Shown piece after piece: positions 10,273 through 23,207 of a stretch of DNA of 64,000 nucleotides (the stretch's first letter is position 1; the number at the start of each line of letters is the position of its first letter). Below the pieces are notes generated by a model. The model was not told where the DNA came from, made no database searches, and was given only the letters and a program-made list of their open reading frames with translations. This stretch comes from Lantana camara. Lineage: Eukaryota; Streptophyta; Magnoliopsida; Lamiales; Verbenaceae. A program made the position numbers and the translations under genes. Where the stretch lies: positions 39,217,001 through 39,281,000 of the forward strand of contig CM074855.1 of assembly GCA_037501455.1 (NCBI GenBank), read 5' to 3'.

Positions 10273-12717
10273 AATATTTGTGGACCACTTAGTGTAAGTA
10301 CGAGAAACAATCATCAATATTTCATTACCTGCATAGACGACTTTAGTCGTTTTGATTATATGTACTTAATGAAGTATAAATCCGAAGCCTTTGAGAAATT
10401 CTTAGAATTTCAAAAGGAGGTTGAGAACCAAACCGGTCCCAAGATAAAAAGACTTCGATCTGATCGAGGTGGCGAATATCTAAGTGACTAATTCCTTAGT
10501 CATATCAGAGATAATGGAATTATCTCTCAGTGGACTCCTCCGGGAACTCCTCAATTAAATGGGGTTTCGGAAATAAGGAACAAAACCCTACTTGATAGGG
10601 TTCGTTCCATGATGAGTTTCACTGAATTGCCACATTCATTCTAGGATTGTGCCTTAGAATCAGCAGTTAAGATTCTGAATCTTGTTCCCTCCAAATCTGT
10701 ACCCAAAACCCCATTCGAAATGCGGTTTGGCAAAATCCCTAATTATTCTTACTTAAGAATTTGGGGTTGTTCTGCTTACATGAAGAGGATAGTGGGAGAT
10801 AAGCTTCAAGCTAGATCAAGCTTATGTAAGTTCATAGGATATCCTAAAGAGTCAATAGGATATTATTTATACGATCCTCTTGAACAAAAGGTCTTTGTGT
10901 CAAGAAATGGTACTTTTCTTGAGGACTCATTCCTTAAAGAAAAGAAAGGCAAGATCACAGAACTCGAAGAGGTTCGAGACTAAGCTCCCATGCCTAGTTT
11001 AGAGACTAACGTCCCTCAGTCAATCCCAGGGAGTGATACACGGGAAAACCCTCCTCAAGTAAGATGTTCTGAATGCATTCCTAGATAACCAGAGAGATGG
11101 TATGGTTTTCTGCACCAAACATCTGAAATGGATAATGATCCATTAACCTATAAGGTGGCACTGTTAGATTCGGACTCTGAACAGTGGAAACAAGCAATGA
11201 AATTCCAAATGGATTCTATGTACTCTAATCAAGTTTGGACCTTGGTTAATCCAGCTGATGGGATCAGGCCCATAGGGAGTAAATGGATATACAAGTGCAA
11301 GCTTGGAGTAGATGGAAGTGTGGCAGCCTTTAAAGCAAGATTAGTTGCTAAGGGTTTTACTCAAAGGCCAGGTGTAGACTTTGACGAAACCTTCTCACCG
11401 ATTGTAATGCAAAAGCCCATTTGGATCTTGCTAGCCATTGCTGCATATTATGACTATGAGATATGGCAGAGGGATGTGAAAATTGCCTTTCTCAATGAAG
11501 ACATTGACAAAGACATTTACATGGAGCAACCCATGGGTTTCACATTCAGTGGGAGCAACCAAAAGGTCTGTAAGCTCCAAAGATCAATCTACGGATTGAA
11601 ACAAGCTTCTAGAAATTGGAATATTCGGTTTGATGAAGCGGTCAAATCGTTTGGCTTTATTCAAAATCCAAATGAGTCCTGCGTGTACAAGAAAGAATTG
11701 GAAACCTCGGTTTAATTTATGATACTTTGTGTAGATGACATCCTCCTCATTGGGAATGCAAAACATGACGTGAAAGTAACAAAGTCTTGGTTATCGAACC
11801 AATTTGAGATGAAGGATCTTGGTGATGCATCTTACATTCTCGGTATAAAGATGTATCGGGATAGATCTAGAAGATTGTTAGGATTATCACAGTAGGTTTA
11901 CATAGATAAAGTACTAAAGAGATTTAGTATGGAAGATTCCAAATGTGGAAAACTTCCAATGGGCCCGAGAATAGTTCTTTCGAAGAAGCTGTGTCCTAAG
12001 ACTGAACTTGAAAAGTCCAGGATGTCCAAAATTCCTTATGCATCAGCAATAGGAAGCATATTGTATGCAATGCTATGTACTCGACCGGATGTGGCTTATG
12101 CACTTAGCGTGACTAGCCGATTCCAATCTGACCCTGGTGAAGGTCACTGGACTGCTGTAAAGAACATCCTTAACTACTTGAGAAGAACTAAGGATTTGGT
12201 CTTGGTTTACGGAGGACAGCAAGATCTTGGCATTAGAGGATACTGTGATGCAAGTTTTGCATCGGACATGGATGACTTTAAATCCATGTCGGGATACATA
12301 TTCAGCCTGAATGGCGTAACAGTGAGTTGGAAATGTTCCAAGCAAGTGACCACTGCAGATTCAATCACTGTGGCCGAATACTTAACTGCAAAAGATGCTG
12401 CTGAGGTAGGTGTTTGGGTAAGAAACTTCATCCACGAGCTGGGTGTAGTTCCTAACATTAAAGACCCCGTTACAGTGTTTTATGACAACACAGGGGTGGT
12501 TGCTCAAGCAAGAGAACCAAGATCTCACTAGAGGACCAAGCACATTTTGAGGAAGTATCACTTAATTCGTGATATAATCAAGATACGAAATGTGCAAATT
12601 GAAAGGGTCACATCGACAGAGAACATAGCAGATCCACTTACAAAAGCTCTTGGTCAACAGGCTTTTGAAGGACATCTTCAGAAGATGGGACTTAGATTAT
12701 CACGTGAATGGCGTTGA
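10273..12717 (+). pseudogene. copia B integrase, reverse transcriptase and RNase H, with in-frame stops
   Basis: A single reading frame runs through the whole region with no frameshift but seven stops (near 10487, 10643, 10981, 11087, 11713, 11893, 12529). Integrase core residues are visible: CIDDFSR, LRSDRGGEY and NGVSEIRNKTLL for the D,D,E triad, then VPSKSVPKTP. The RT (11128-11930) has DVKIAFLNE and CVDD, where copia A has YVDD; RNase H has YCDASFASD, ITVAEY (the E of TTEAEY is lost) and FYDNTG, where A has FCDNTG. Compared with A, three stops replace Gln codons and one replaces a Trp in the family motif. It begins abruptly at the H LTR end. Confidence 0.85.
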
Positions 12718-12732
12718 CGAAAACTGGGAGAT

Positions 12733-12932
12733 CGTTAGGAATACTACCCATAAAGCAGTATTTGTGCTTTACTATTTCCTTGTAAATTCACAAACAGTAT
12801 TTGAATAATAAACGAAATGATTTTGTTCATAGGCAATCACTTCTATATGTGCTTATTTATGTCTGTTTGGGTTTGACTGTATTTTGCATGTTTTGAACTC
12901 CCCTAATCCGATGAGGATGTTAAGAACTTTGT
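12733..12932 (+). repeat. copia B 3' LTR, first part
   Basis: It begins CGTTAGGAATAC after the tract AAACTGGGAGAT and is similar to the LTR at 3357, for example at GAACTCCCCTAATCC. Solo LTR I interrupts it after GAACTTTGT. It resumes at 16124. Confidence 0.75.
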
Positions 12933-15900
12933 TGTAGCACCCGAGACGATAAACACCACATCCCCCGCACTACAAGTCTAGTCCACGAATGAAATTGATG
13001 ATCCAACATGAACCGGACTCATAACGAACGGGTGACAAAATAAAAAACAACTCCCTGGCTAGGCGGAATCTAACCCTGTACCAATTAATTCAACAACCGA
13101 ACGAGTGCAATGCGGAAGCAATGATACCAATAATAAAATTTAGTAATGGCTACAAGCCCAACAATTCCAATACATAATTTAAAAATTCATCATGCATCCT
13201 AACAACGAGTTCAACTACGCATGCAACCTGTCTCGAATCAATAATCAACAATAATTCATAATTGGCACACAGGCCCAAATACATAAAGGGATTTCCATTA
13301 GATCATACAATGTAAAATGTGAGTCGAGTGTACAAATGACTTGACAAGGAAAATAAAACTCGACCTCCGCCTAGCAAGACCTGCAAGAACTGAAAACTGG
13401 GGAAGGAGGGGTCAGTCTCTAGAAGACTGAGTGAGGAGGAGCTATACATATGTATAGAAACATGCACATGCAAGTCATAAATCCCGAGCAAAGTTTTATT
13501 TAAAGTTAGTTCCCGAGAAGGGCAAGATAAGGACTAGCAATGCTCGGTCTTTACGACTAATTCATATTAATTCCATTAAGTTCATAATTCATGAATAATC
13601 ATTAAGGCTCGGGGAGTGAGCGTGCATAATCTCCATCCTTACTCCGACCTTGTACAATCAATAGGGAATATTTATTAAAATATGATCATGCAGTCAATCA
13701 TTCAATCAGTCAGTCATTCATAGGTTCAAAATAAACAGGAACAATACAGTCCAACCTTCTTCCTCCGTGGTGATGGTCAGGCCTGCAGACCCGAACCATC
13801 TAATTCTTTCTCCTCGCCAGGGGTAACCCAGTCGCGGGAGACAATCGGTGCAGTATGAGATGGGGGATCATGACTCCTACCCGCTCCTTCGATGGTATGG
13901 GAACCACCGGCTCAGGAATACTCCGCCTCCCCATCTCCTAGGTCGTGCAGAGGTATTCCAAATGGGTACTACGTGCAAGGGTTCTTTCCGTCGGCCCGAT
14001 GCCGATCCGGTCGCCAATCCGACGATTCCCCGGGCCCAATAACATGAACATGATGTACATATCTCGCCAAAACATTTAAAGTCAGGCTCGTAATTATCAT
14101 AATTCATTTCATAATCCATGAGAAACATTTACTCGATAAGAATTTACTCGATGACTTTACTTTGAAAATGATATATATATATACTTTAGGTTTTTGGCCA
14201 AAACTTATCACGTCAAGGTTGTAGGGTTTGATACTTTATCTAGAACGAAAACACCCTCACCGGGAATAACCCGAGACAAGAAACATGACTGATACGGGTG
14301 CCTTTTCAATCTGGAAGTCTCCGCCCTGGAGATGAACTTTACAAGTGAAAGCAACAGTGTGTACTCGTGAGAAAATACTCGATATGATACCAAATAGTAC
14401 GTACGACAATGCTTATAAAGTGGTATATCATGTTATAACATGTGTGACATTCAATTAACATATAGGAGATGCAATTACACTCAAAGAGGTCATGTATCCG
14501 TGCCATTTAATCAAATGAATTCATTTCACCTAAGGCACGGAGTTAACAATCAAGTTTAAACAATTAAAGATCAAAGAGTGTCAAATCAGAGAGTAATTAT
14601 CAATTAATCAAGCATATAATTCATATAAGTCACATACGGGAGCCAAGGAAGTGAAAGGAATGCAATATGAGGGGTTTTGGTGAAGTTTGGCAAAAATGAA
14701 CAATTTTTGAAAATGTGCAAGCTATGGCAAAACAAGAATATCTTGAGTTATAGAAGTTGGAATTAGGTTTTGTTTGTTGGATATGAAATTAGACACATAG
14801 ACCTTTAAAATGGTATATGGCCCGTATCCTGGTTCAAATCGAGGAGGAAATTACGTAAGTCCAAAATTGAAGGAGTGCAGATTTTCGGTAAAGTGGCGAC
14901 ACCAAAATGGATTGATTATAACTTACAAACTAGAAATTATTTTAAGGTGATTCCAATTGGAGAATATTCTAGACTTCAATAGGTTTCCTTGGGTTCAAAA
15001 ATCAGGTCAATCGGAGTTTGTATGAGGAAGAAATGCCCGTTTTAAAAATGTACTAAAAGCAGAAACGGGCGTGTGAAGCTCCTCGGGTTGATGCAGTATG
15101 TTGCCACACGTGCGTTTGGTGAATGAAATAGGTACCCAAACGCCCGTTTGGGTATGCTCTGTTTGAAAAAAGGGCAGGGGAACCGAAATAGCTCGAAGGG
15201 AAGGCTCCAAAATCACCCCAAAACATCACCCCAACCAAATAACTCACAAAAACACCAAAATACATGATATAGCATATATAAAACTCATTAAAACAAGTAT
15301 TAATCCATGAATCTTGTCACAAAACTCAAACCCACATATATATACAAATGTATACATACATATATATACACATATACCTTGGAAATGAAGAGAAGGAATG
15401 GAAGAATGAAATGATGGAGATGATAAAGATGATGAAGATGCCTTGATTCCTCTTTCTTCTTCTCCTACCTCTAGCTTGAATAAAAAATGGAGGTGTATTT
15501 ATGTGTGAAGGGTTGAGGGCAAAGTGTGTGTTAGTGTGTGTGTTAGAGATGAAATATGTCTAATGGGTGAGGGTGTGTGTTCTTATGTATATATGTATAT
15601 AATTATATGATTTATGTGATATAATGTATATAATGTAATATAGGTATAGATACAAAAGATATATGTATAAAGTTAGATATTAATTATATTATATGAATAT
15701 AATGATCTTATTGCTCCAATTATATATACATATATAAGGAATGTGTGTGTATTAGTGTCCATGAATATACATGCATAAATATATAATGCATATATATATA
15801 GAATTACATGACTCATTAATGAATGTAGTATATAAATATACTCTTATGAAATTATTTGAGTTTAAGTATATATATATATATGGAAACATGTTATGAGATG

Positions 15901-16118
15901 AAATGTATAAATTATGCATATGTTAGAAAATGAAGTGAAATGAAATTAAAATGAATTAGCAATTAAAATGAACACTTAGGCAATTAGGCAATTAATCGCA
16001 TAAACCACTTAGTCACATAATTGAATTAAGCACACTTAACAGTTCTAACTCTCAAACTCACACGTGTGGCGTGCGTACCTGTATGACGAAAACAAGGGGC
16101 GTTACATGGGGCGTTACA
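12933..16118 (-). mobile_element. solo LTR I, gypsy type (3186 bp)
   Basis: On the minus strand it starts TGTAACGCCCC and ends GGGTGCTACA. Target duplication: TTTGT at 12928-12932 and TTTGC at 16119-16123, one mismatch. Inside are the splice donor AAG|GTATAT (15376-15377), a perfect palindrome of arms TACCCAAACG / CGTTTGGGTA at 15133-15154, the hairpin TCAGTCT/AGACTGA at 13412-13430, and the pair GCTAGGCGGA (13058-13067) / TCCGCCTAGC (13366-13375). At the 5' end GGGGCGTTACAT is tandemly doubled (16097-16119). No internal region remains, so LTR-LTR recombination removed it. Confidence 0.85.
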
Positions 16119-16123
16119 TTTGC

Positions 16124-17640
16124 CCTTATGAGAACGGTACATAAAACAAGTTCTTAACTCCATAGGCGAGGATTAGAAACTTCTCCAAGTCGATGAGTTC
16201 GACAGACAGTGGGAGTGTCGACCTTGACTCCGTTGAGACTTGCTTATGTGATTATGTCCTTTTGAAGGATCATTCAGTTTCATGGAATGATAAGTGCATA
16301 TGATGATGCGTTCATAATATATAAGGGTGATTGTTACAAGAACTTCATCACTGAGATGTCCCACGTGAGAACATTCCTAAATGGGAAAGGAAGTCTCCTA
16401 GAAACTTCCTGATTAGGAAATATCTCAAAGGTCAATGACGTGATTAATAATCCTTTGACTTGAGATTTTCTAATGTCTCATATGAGCTAACTTAGTAATC
16501 TTTGATATAGGCTCGAAAGAGTGTCACCATATAGACACTTGAACCACGGCCTATGTTGGGATTATGCAAGCGGCATATGTAAATTAGTGGAATCAATAAA
16601 GGACCTACACTTGTTAAGAACAAGAATGATCTCTTACTGATTAAGTTGTTCGTAGTCCATTAAACGTTAAACCCTTGTCCAAGGTGGATAAAAGATCAAA
16701 AAATCAAGAAAATGGGGTTTTCTTGGATTGAGATCAAAATGGATATGAAACGAACTTAACTTTAAAGATCAAGAATAAGAAGGCTCTGAATCTTATTCCC
16801 ATGCCTTAGTTCTTGATTGAGAGATGGAGATGTAGGAGGATCGTATTTCACTGATTGTCATTGACTTAAAGGTTCTTCGATTCATTTTGTTATTCGGCTA
16901 GGGGTCACGCACCCATTGCTAGATTACAGTAGTGTGATCTGTGAAGTGATTATTTAATTATGGGAATTAATTAATTACTGTCACTGCTAATCGAATAATG
17001 AACCTAAAGGGTCATACACAAATGCCAGAATACGAGGGTCATGGTAGGATATTAATATGATTAACGAAGGATCAAAATGTTGATCAAAGAGGGCCATGAA
17101 AATGAGAGCCCCGCCACGTGTCACGTAGGGTACGTGATTTCCACGTGTCACATACACATGGCTGCCACATGTCATGCAACGTAGCCAACACGTGTCACGC
17201 ACACGTGTTGCTTACATGGGATTAGGCGTGTGGTTTATTCCACACGCGGATTCTTTTCTAGAATTAATTAATTAAAATATAATTAATTAATTTTTATCTT
17301 CTAATTAATTATGAATTAATTGTTAAGACTATTCTCAAATTACTTAACCCAATAAATAATTAATTATGAATTAAATTATTTATTGAATATTGACTTTTGA
17401 CTTTGGGAAAGTTGAAAAGTCAAACTTCCTATTGTAGGAGAGAGAAAGTATCTCTTGCTAGGCTTGGAGAATAAGTTAAGAACTTATTATTCCAATTAAA
17501 TTAATAATTAAATAGTTAATTAGTGAACAAGAAAACAAAGTCCACTAGGTTTAAGAAACCCTAGGATTTTTCGAACCCCCTAGTATAAATGCTAGTGGTG
17601 GTGCTTCTCTTATTCTTTACAATATCAATAAGATACTAAA
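16124..17640 (+). repeat. copia B 3' LTR, second part
   Basis: Homology to the A/B LTR resumes at CCCTTATGAG and runs through the GTGGGAGTGTCGACC and GAACATTCCTAAATGGG blocks to a TATAAAT at 17584. The 3' end is not clear: TTCTTTACAATATC and what follows no longer match the A/B LTR, so the border with G lies between about 17620 and 17850. Confidence 0.65.
17115..17207. promoter_or_regulatory. G-box cluster in copia B LTR
   Basis: CACGTG occurs at 17115, 17142, 17189 and 17202, with ACGTG or CACGT variants between. This matches the cluster at 4505-4557 in the other LTR although the intervening bases have diverged. Confidence 0.6.
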
Positions 17641-18913
17641 ATATCATTAAACTAACTAATAACTAATAATATTAACGGGTCAAATATCAAACGCAATAAA
17701 TAAGGGTTGGGCTTAAGAATTATATATGTTTTGGCCTCAGTTGAAAACATTTTAATCCCTCACCTTAAAATCTTCACACGGTTGCAAAAAGAACAACACG
17801 ATCAGCACGATTAGGGCCCCTCCCTAGGAACACCTGTGACACACGTGTAATTACAACTATGATTTATAACTTGATTCAAGCACCAAATAAGTACGACCGA
17901 CATGTACGACTATCACATATATCAGGTTATTTAAACACTTTAGTTAGGTATTCACAAATTCTTCTTTATAGACCAAAGAAAATGTTATGGTATTTTATAC
18001 AATACAATATCTACTACTACTAAGTTGAGAATGATATAAACTACAAATCATATTGTTACAATCCATGTAATTAGGTCGACAATACCATGCTCTTGGAAGG
18101 ATAAATTCATTCAGTATTTTAATTTAATTTTAACATGTATATGTTCATTAATGCTATATAAACCAATGACATGTGATATTGTTCATATGTAGTACCCACT
18201 GCACACTGAAAGTTAATATTCAACCGATTACGTTAGGACTTTAATCAATTTGAGCATATGACAATAGTCATGATTATATATGCACATTTAGGCATAGATA
18301 CATACAGACACACAAATCGTATAATGACTGATGTATTATAATTATAACCTACCATAGCGTCGTTTATTTTTAAATATTTGAGGTGTGAATCATATCAGTC
18401 ATAGCACTAAAATTCTTAGAGAATTATCAATTTTCATGTGTTTAATTTAATTAACACATAATAATTACCTTATGAAAGGAACTATGCATGTACAGGAAAG
18501 TTAATAATAAGATAGAAATTATTTATATTTTCTCGTAATATCAATACCTATATATATTCATGTGCCCAACATGAAAATTATTTCTTATATAACTCTTGGC
18601 TTCGTAATTCTACTTAGACAAATACATAAAGTTCAAATATTAAGCTGATCACACTTTAACTTGTCGGTAAATCATATCACATATTTCGTAAAGACAATTT
18701 AAATCAGAAAACATAAGATTAAATTATTAGACAAATAATAGCCTAAAACAAAAGCACATAAATTAACATCCAAATAAAATATATCTGATTAAATAGATCG
18801 TATTACTCACTATGAACGTTATGCTGAAACTGGAGAGGTTCGGCCAAACTGGATGGAAGAAATTCTTCTAGTTTACACCAAAAAAAATCTTTCACACCTT
18901 CTGTGTCTGTTTT
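17641..18913 (-). repeat. distal part of the chromovirus G 3' LTR (minus strand), border unresolved
   Basis: This AT-rich stretch has no coding signal. It is flanked on the right by element J, whose target duplication GTTTT (18909-18913 and 28927-28931) shows that it is continuous with 28927-29671, the start of the LTR of G. The junction with the copia B LTR is not visible as a clear TG end, so the first 200 bp are uncertain. Confidence 0.55.
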
Positions 18914-20193
18914 TGTAGCACCCGGGACGATAGGCACCACATCCCCCGCACCATGAGTCTAATCCACATATGAAATAGGCAGTCCATACATGAATCGGAC
19001 TCACAACGAACGGGTGACAAACAAAAGAACAGTCCTGACTAGGCGGAAGCTAACCCTGGGACAATCAACAATAACCAAAATGCGGAAGAAAGGAAATCAT
19101 TTATGTAATATCCATGAAATAAATGAAATCCAATACGAATATAAATACAGGTTCCACTAATCAGTACACCTGTCCTAACCTGTCCCGAATCAATACAAGG
19201 AAACAACATAACAACGGGTTCAACTAGCTCCAGAACCTGTCCCAACCTGTCCCGAAATAATATCAGTTCAATAAGGGCACAACGACCAACAATAAAAGGT
19301 CAATACAATACTTAGAAACCATATAGTATGCAGTGAGTGTAAATGAGTGAGACTAGAACAATGACTCGACACTCTAACTTCGCCTAGTAACCAACACCTG
19401 CAAAAGAAACTGGAAAAGTGGGAAAGAGGGGTCAGTCTCTAGAAGACTGAGTGAGCAGGAGCGATACATATATAGAAACATGCGCATGCAAGTCATAAAT
19501 CCCGAGCAAAGTTTTATTTAAAATTAATTCCCAAGAGGGCAAGAGAATAACTAAGCAATGCTCGGACTTTACGACTAATCATATTAAATTTATTAAGTTC
19601 ATAAATCATACATAAACATTAAGGCTCGGCGAGTGAGCGTGCATTATCTCCAACCAAACTCCGACCGTGTACGACAAATATCATTAATACATTAAATAGG
19701 TGATCATGCAATATATCATAATACACGCAGATCATATATCATATCCTAAAATATATTCGTTTGGGCAATCCGTGTCCCGGCCTTCCCGCACGGTGCCTAT
19801 CAATCATAACATAATCATAATCATAATCATAATCATAAAATAAGTTCCAACCTTCTTCCTCCGGGTAGTGGAAGGGTTAGCAAGACCCGTCCACCTCATA
19901 CATAATGGCTAGTGAGGTACATGAATCCTCAAAAGCCCGACTAACGTTTTCTCGTCAAAACTCCTGACGAGATCCGTTTCGACGTAGAACATAAATGGAA
20001 TCAGCACATGGGATCACCGTCGGCCCTTGCCTCCCACGATAGCCACATGTACTAAATTCTTGGGCCCGTGAACATAACATACATGCAATCTCGCCAAAAC
20101 ATTTCAGTTCATAAGAAACATAACATATTTCATAATTTTGGAGAAAAGGTTACTCGATAATAATTTACTTGATGACTCCACTTTGAAAATAAC

Positions 20194-20230
<37 letters not shown>

Positions 20231-22460
20231 TTTGACCAAAACTTGTCACATAAGGGTTGTAGGGTTTAATATATAACTTGAACGAAAACACCCTCACCTG
20301 GAATACCACGAGACATAAAGCATGAGCAATACGGGTGCCTATTCAATTCGGAAGTATCTGCCCTGGAAACGAACTGTACAAGAGAATGAACAATGTGTAC
20401 CATTGAGAGGAGACTCAATATGAACCAAATAAGACGCATGGCACAAAATGAGATGATATGAGGTAGAATGACATATTATGGCATGCATATGAAATTAATA
20501 ATAATTATGATGTGCCATGAAGGTGCTCATATGCTCAATTAATGCCTCACGTTGCAATTAGTCGTACAATACACTCAAATAATTTATATAACGAGTAAAC
20601 CAATTAAATGAATTCAACTTATTTTAAACCATGAAGTCCATCCATTTATTATTTAGAAAATCAAACAATGAGGTTTAAACAATAATCAATTATCAAATCA
20701 TATATCAATTTACAGGATTCAATAACAATTAAACATACCATTAAAGCTACATGTATGATTCATGAACGTTAAGTTCGTATCTCAAATTAATTAAGCCTTT
20801 GGAATAATTATGCCAACTCATATATATTCAAACAATTCACAATTAAATCAATTAAGACAAGTAATCAACATGAAATGAGGCCAATAAAATTAATGAGTTA
20901 AGAATTCAAGTTTTCATATATCATATCATATTATCATACATTATACAATCCATAATCATCGATTAATTGAGCGTACAAGATCAAATTACAATTTAAAACA
21001 ATTAACGCATAATATACAATAAATTCAGAAATTCATATAAAATCAACCAAGTGTCCGATTGACGAACGGAAAGCGGTGATAGACTCAACATGACGAAAGG
21101 AACACACTATCCGGAATGTATCGGAATGCCGCCATCGGAGCCCGCCGGACCGCCACTGACAGCCATCAAACCACCACCTCCGGTGGCCGGAAAAATCCCC
21201 GGAAGGACAGGAACGTGCGCCTCGGCCTACTTGACAAAAGCCCTCAAACAATTTCAGATAAATCCAAACACACCGGATTTCGTTGATGAAAAACCGAACT
21301 AAAATCCTAGTACGAAAACTGAAGTTAAATACAAACCGCTAAACGAAAACAAAATCCGGACATACAATTGGAAAGCCCATAACGAGCCCTTCGAAACCCA
21401 TATCTCAAATGCCAAAAAAAGTCACCGAAATAGTGACCGGTTTGGCCCGCCGGTTCACTGCCGCTGTCCGCCACCACCCGCCGGTTCACGGTCGGCCACC
21501 ACCACTAGCATCCTGAGCAATTCCTCCGAAGGCCCCACCACAAAAACCGGCCGAAAAATGGTCCTCGAAAGCCACCAAAGTCCGCCGCTGCTGCTGGTGT
21601 CGGTTCAGCCGTCTACGGTCGTTGTTGGCCGGAAACGACGCCGGAAATGGAACCAACGGCCTGGAAGATGTCGGGAACAGGCCTTGCTCGTCGGAAAAGG
21701 GTGCCAGAACGTCGAACACGACGACGCTACAGTGCCGTCGCCGCCTGTCCCGACTTCAGGCGGCGCGTGCGGCGTCGTCGCGGCCCGGATGGCTGCACCG
21801 CCAATGCCATCGATTGCGTCGGGAAGTCCTCGTCATGGGTCAGGGGTGGGTGCTCCAAGACTGTCGCTGAAAACCGCCGCGAATGGGCGGCGAAGCGGCG
21901 GCTCTAAGTTACGCCACCTGCTGATCGCAGTAGCACCACCACCATTGATTTTTAGGTCCCGATTCTTGTATCATCGTGACGGGCTCATCGAGCTGATAAA
22001 TTTCCACTACTCAAACGTCGAATTCCGTCGAGAAACGAGCTAGAACGGATAAGTGTGTGAAATCACACCTTCACTGTGTGTGAATAGTATTGATCGCGGG
22101 AGAAGACGATGAGGGCTGAAGCTGAAATTATGGCACGCAAAACGAGGATCCGGGTATTATATCTCGGGTCCTCGTACGCGGAAACGGTCGGAAGAAGGGG
22201 TTAACGATGTCAGAATTGGGCAAACTTAGAGTCTACGGACTCGTCTCGATGCCCCAAACGCGTTGAAGGGATCAAAGAGGTCAAAATCTCGATCAGGTGA
22301 GAAATGACCGAAAAACCCTTGAAGGAGAAAATTATAAACAAGCCCCTAAACTTAAAAGGAGCTGCAAATAAGGCCACATAAATCATATAATTACATAATC
22401 AAGCACACCAGAAAGTCGACACGTGGAAAAATCCAAACACTAGAAAAGCGGGGCGTTACA
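18914..22460 (-). repeat. 3' LTR of J (3547 bp)
   Basis: On the minus strand it starts TGTAACGCCCCGC at 22460 and ends GGTGCTACA at 18914. It contains a GC-rich island at about 21100-21990, the hairpin TCAGTCT/AGACTGA at 19432-19450 and the arms ACTAGGCGGA (19038-19047) / TTCGCCTAGT (19379-19388). A (TA)15 run lies at 20197-20226, much longer than in the 5' copy. Open frames of 60-160 codons in the GC island have no conserved counterpart of the same length in the other LTR and I do not consider them genes. Confidence 0.85.
20197..20226. repeat. (TA)15 microsatellite in J 3' LTR
   Basis: Fifteen TA units; the matching place in the 5' LTR (near 26680) has only a few, so it expanded after insertion. 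Confidence 0.9.
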
Positions 22461-22496
22461 ACCTCTCCCCCTTAAGAGGATCTGGTCCCCAGATCC
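22461..22496 (-). other. polypurine tract of J with upstream hairpin
   Basis: On the minus strand AAGGGGGAGAGGT abuts the 3' LTR start at 22460. Just before it is a perfect stem GGATCTGG / CCAGATCC with loop GGA (22478-22496). K and F have the same arrangement with different stem sequences. Confidence 0.75.
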
Positions 22497-22774
22497 AAAC
22501 ACTGAGTGAAAGCCTCGAGTTGTAGTACTTCTATTCATCCCGGAGTCGTGTAGATTCCTCATCGTGAAGTTTGCTCGTATTGTCTGCATCAGTTCTCTTC
22601 GTGGTGTCTCGTTGTGGCTGAGGTTCATCTGAACACTTGACCATTGATTGTCTTAACTCTTTCAACCACTGCCAGGATACAATAGTTGTTACTGTCCCCA
22701 AAGCTCGACCACGTTGCATACTCGTCACTTGAAAGTCGTTGTCAGGTCCAGCGTGAAGCAACCAAGACAAACAA

Positions 22775-23084
22775 GAGAGAATCCCATCTCTCAACACGCA
22801 AGCGAGAGAACCCCGTCCTTCGGCACACAGAAAGAAGAGAACCCCGTCTCTCAACATAAGTCTGACAGATCCCAAAATCTCCCAAACATCTAGTTCGAGA
22901 AAATCCAGCATTTCCCAAACCCCTAAATCCGAGGGACTCCAGCATCTCTCGAATACCTAAGTACAAGAGAATCCAACATCTCTCGTGCACAAAAGTTAGA
23001 AAGAATCCAGCATCTTTCTATCACAGAATTAGAGAGAATTTAAATCTCCCTTCCACTTAAACAGAAGGAATGTAACATCCTTCT
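22775..23084 (-). repeat. array of short hairpins downstream of gag in J
   Basis: About ten units spaced some 25-45 bp, each a small inverted repeat. Clear cases on the + strand: GAGAGA/TCTCTC at 22775-22792, TAGAAAGA/TCTTTCTA at 22997-23020 and AGAAGGA/TCCTTCT at 23063-23084. Stem bases change on both sides together, while the loop reads TGCTGGAT or TGTTACAT on the minus strand. The unit spacing is not a multiple of three, so this is not a protein repeat. Element K has the same array on the other strand at 40086-40485. Confidence 0.75.
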
Positions 23085-23207
23085 AGCGCGTAAATACAAT
23101 TACTAAAACATTCATACATATATACATCAGAATAACTTGGTTAAGAAATTACATCAATCATCACAGATTACAGTTTAGCAAGTACTTCAAATAATAGCAA
23201 GAATTAA

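Larger units (their letters stand above)
5293..17640 (+). mobile_element. copia element B, interrupted by H and by solo LTR I
   Basis: B runs through 5293-5855 (end of gag, protease), 10273-12717 (integrase, RT, RNase H) and its 3' LTR (12733-12932 and 16124 to about 17640). The pieces are in the right order and orientation and rejoin when H and I are removed, apart from missing protease-integrase linker sequence at the H junction. It is older than A: several stops, no intact domain set, no 5' leader. Confidence 0.8.

Noticed and set aside
21558..22043. 161-codon open frame in the GC-rich part of the J LTR
   Set aside because: GC-rich DNA rarely has stops; the other LTR keeps no frame of the same length or end, and overlapping frames on both strands look equally open.
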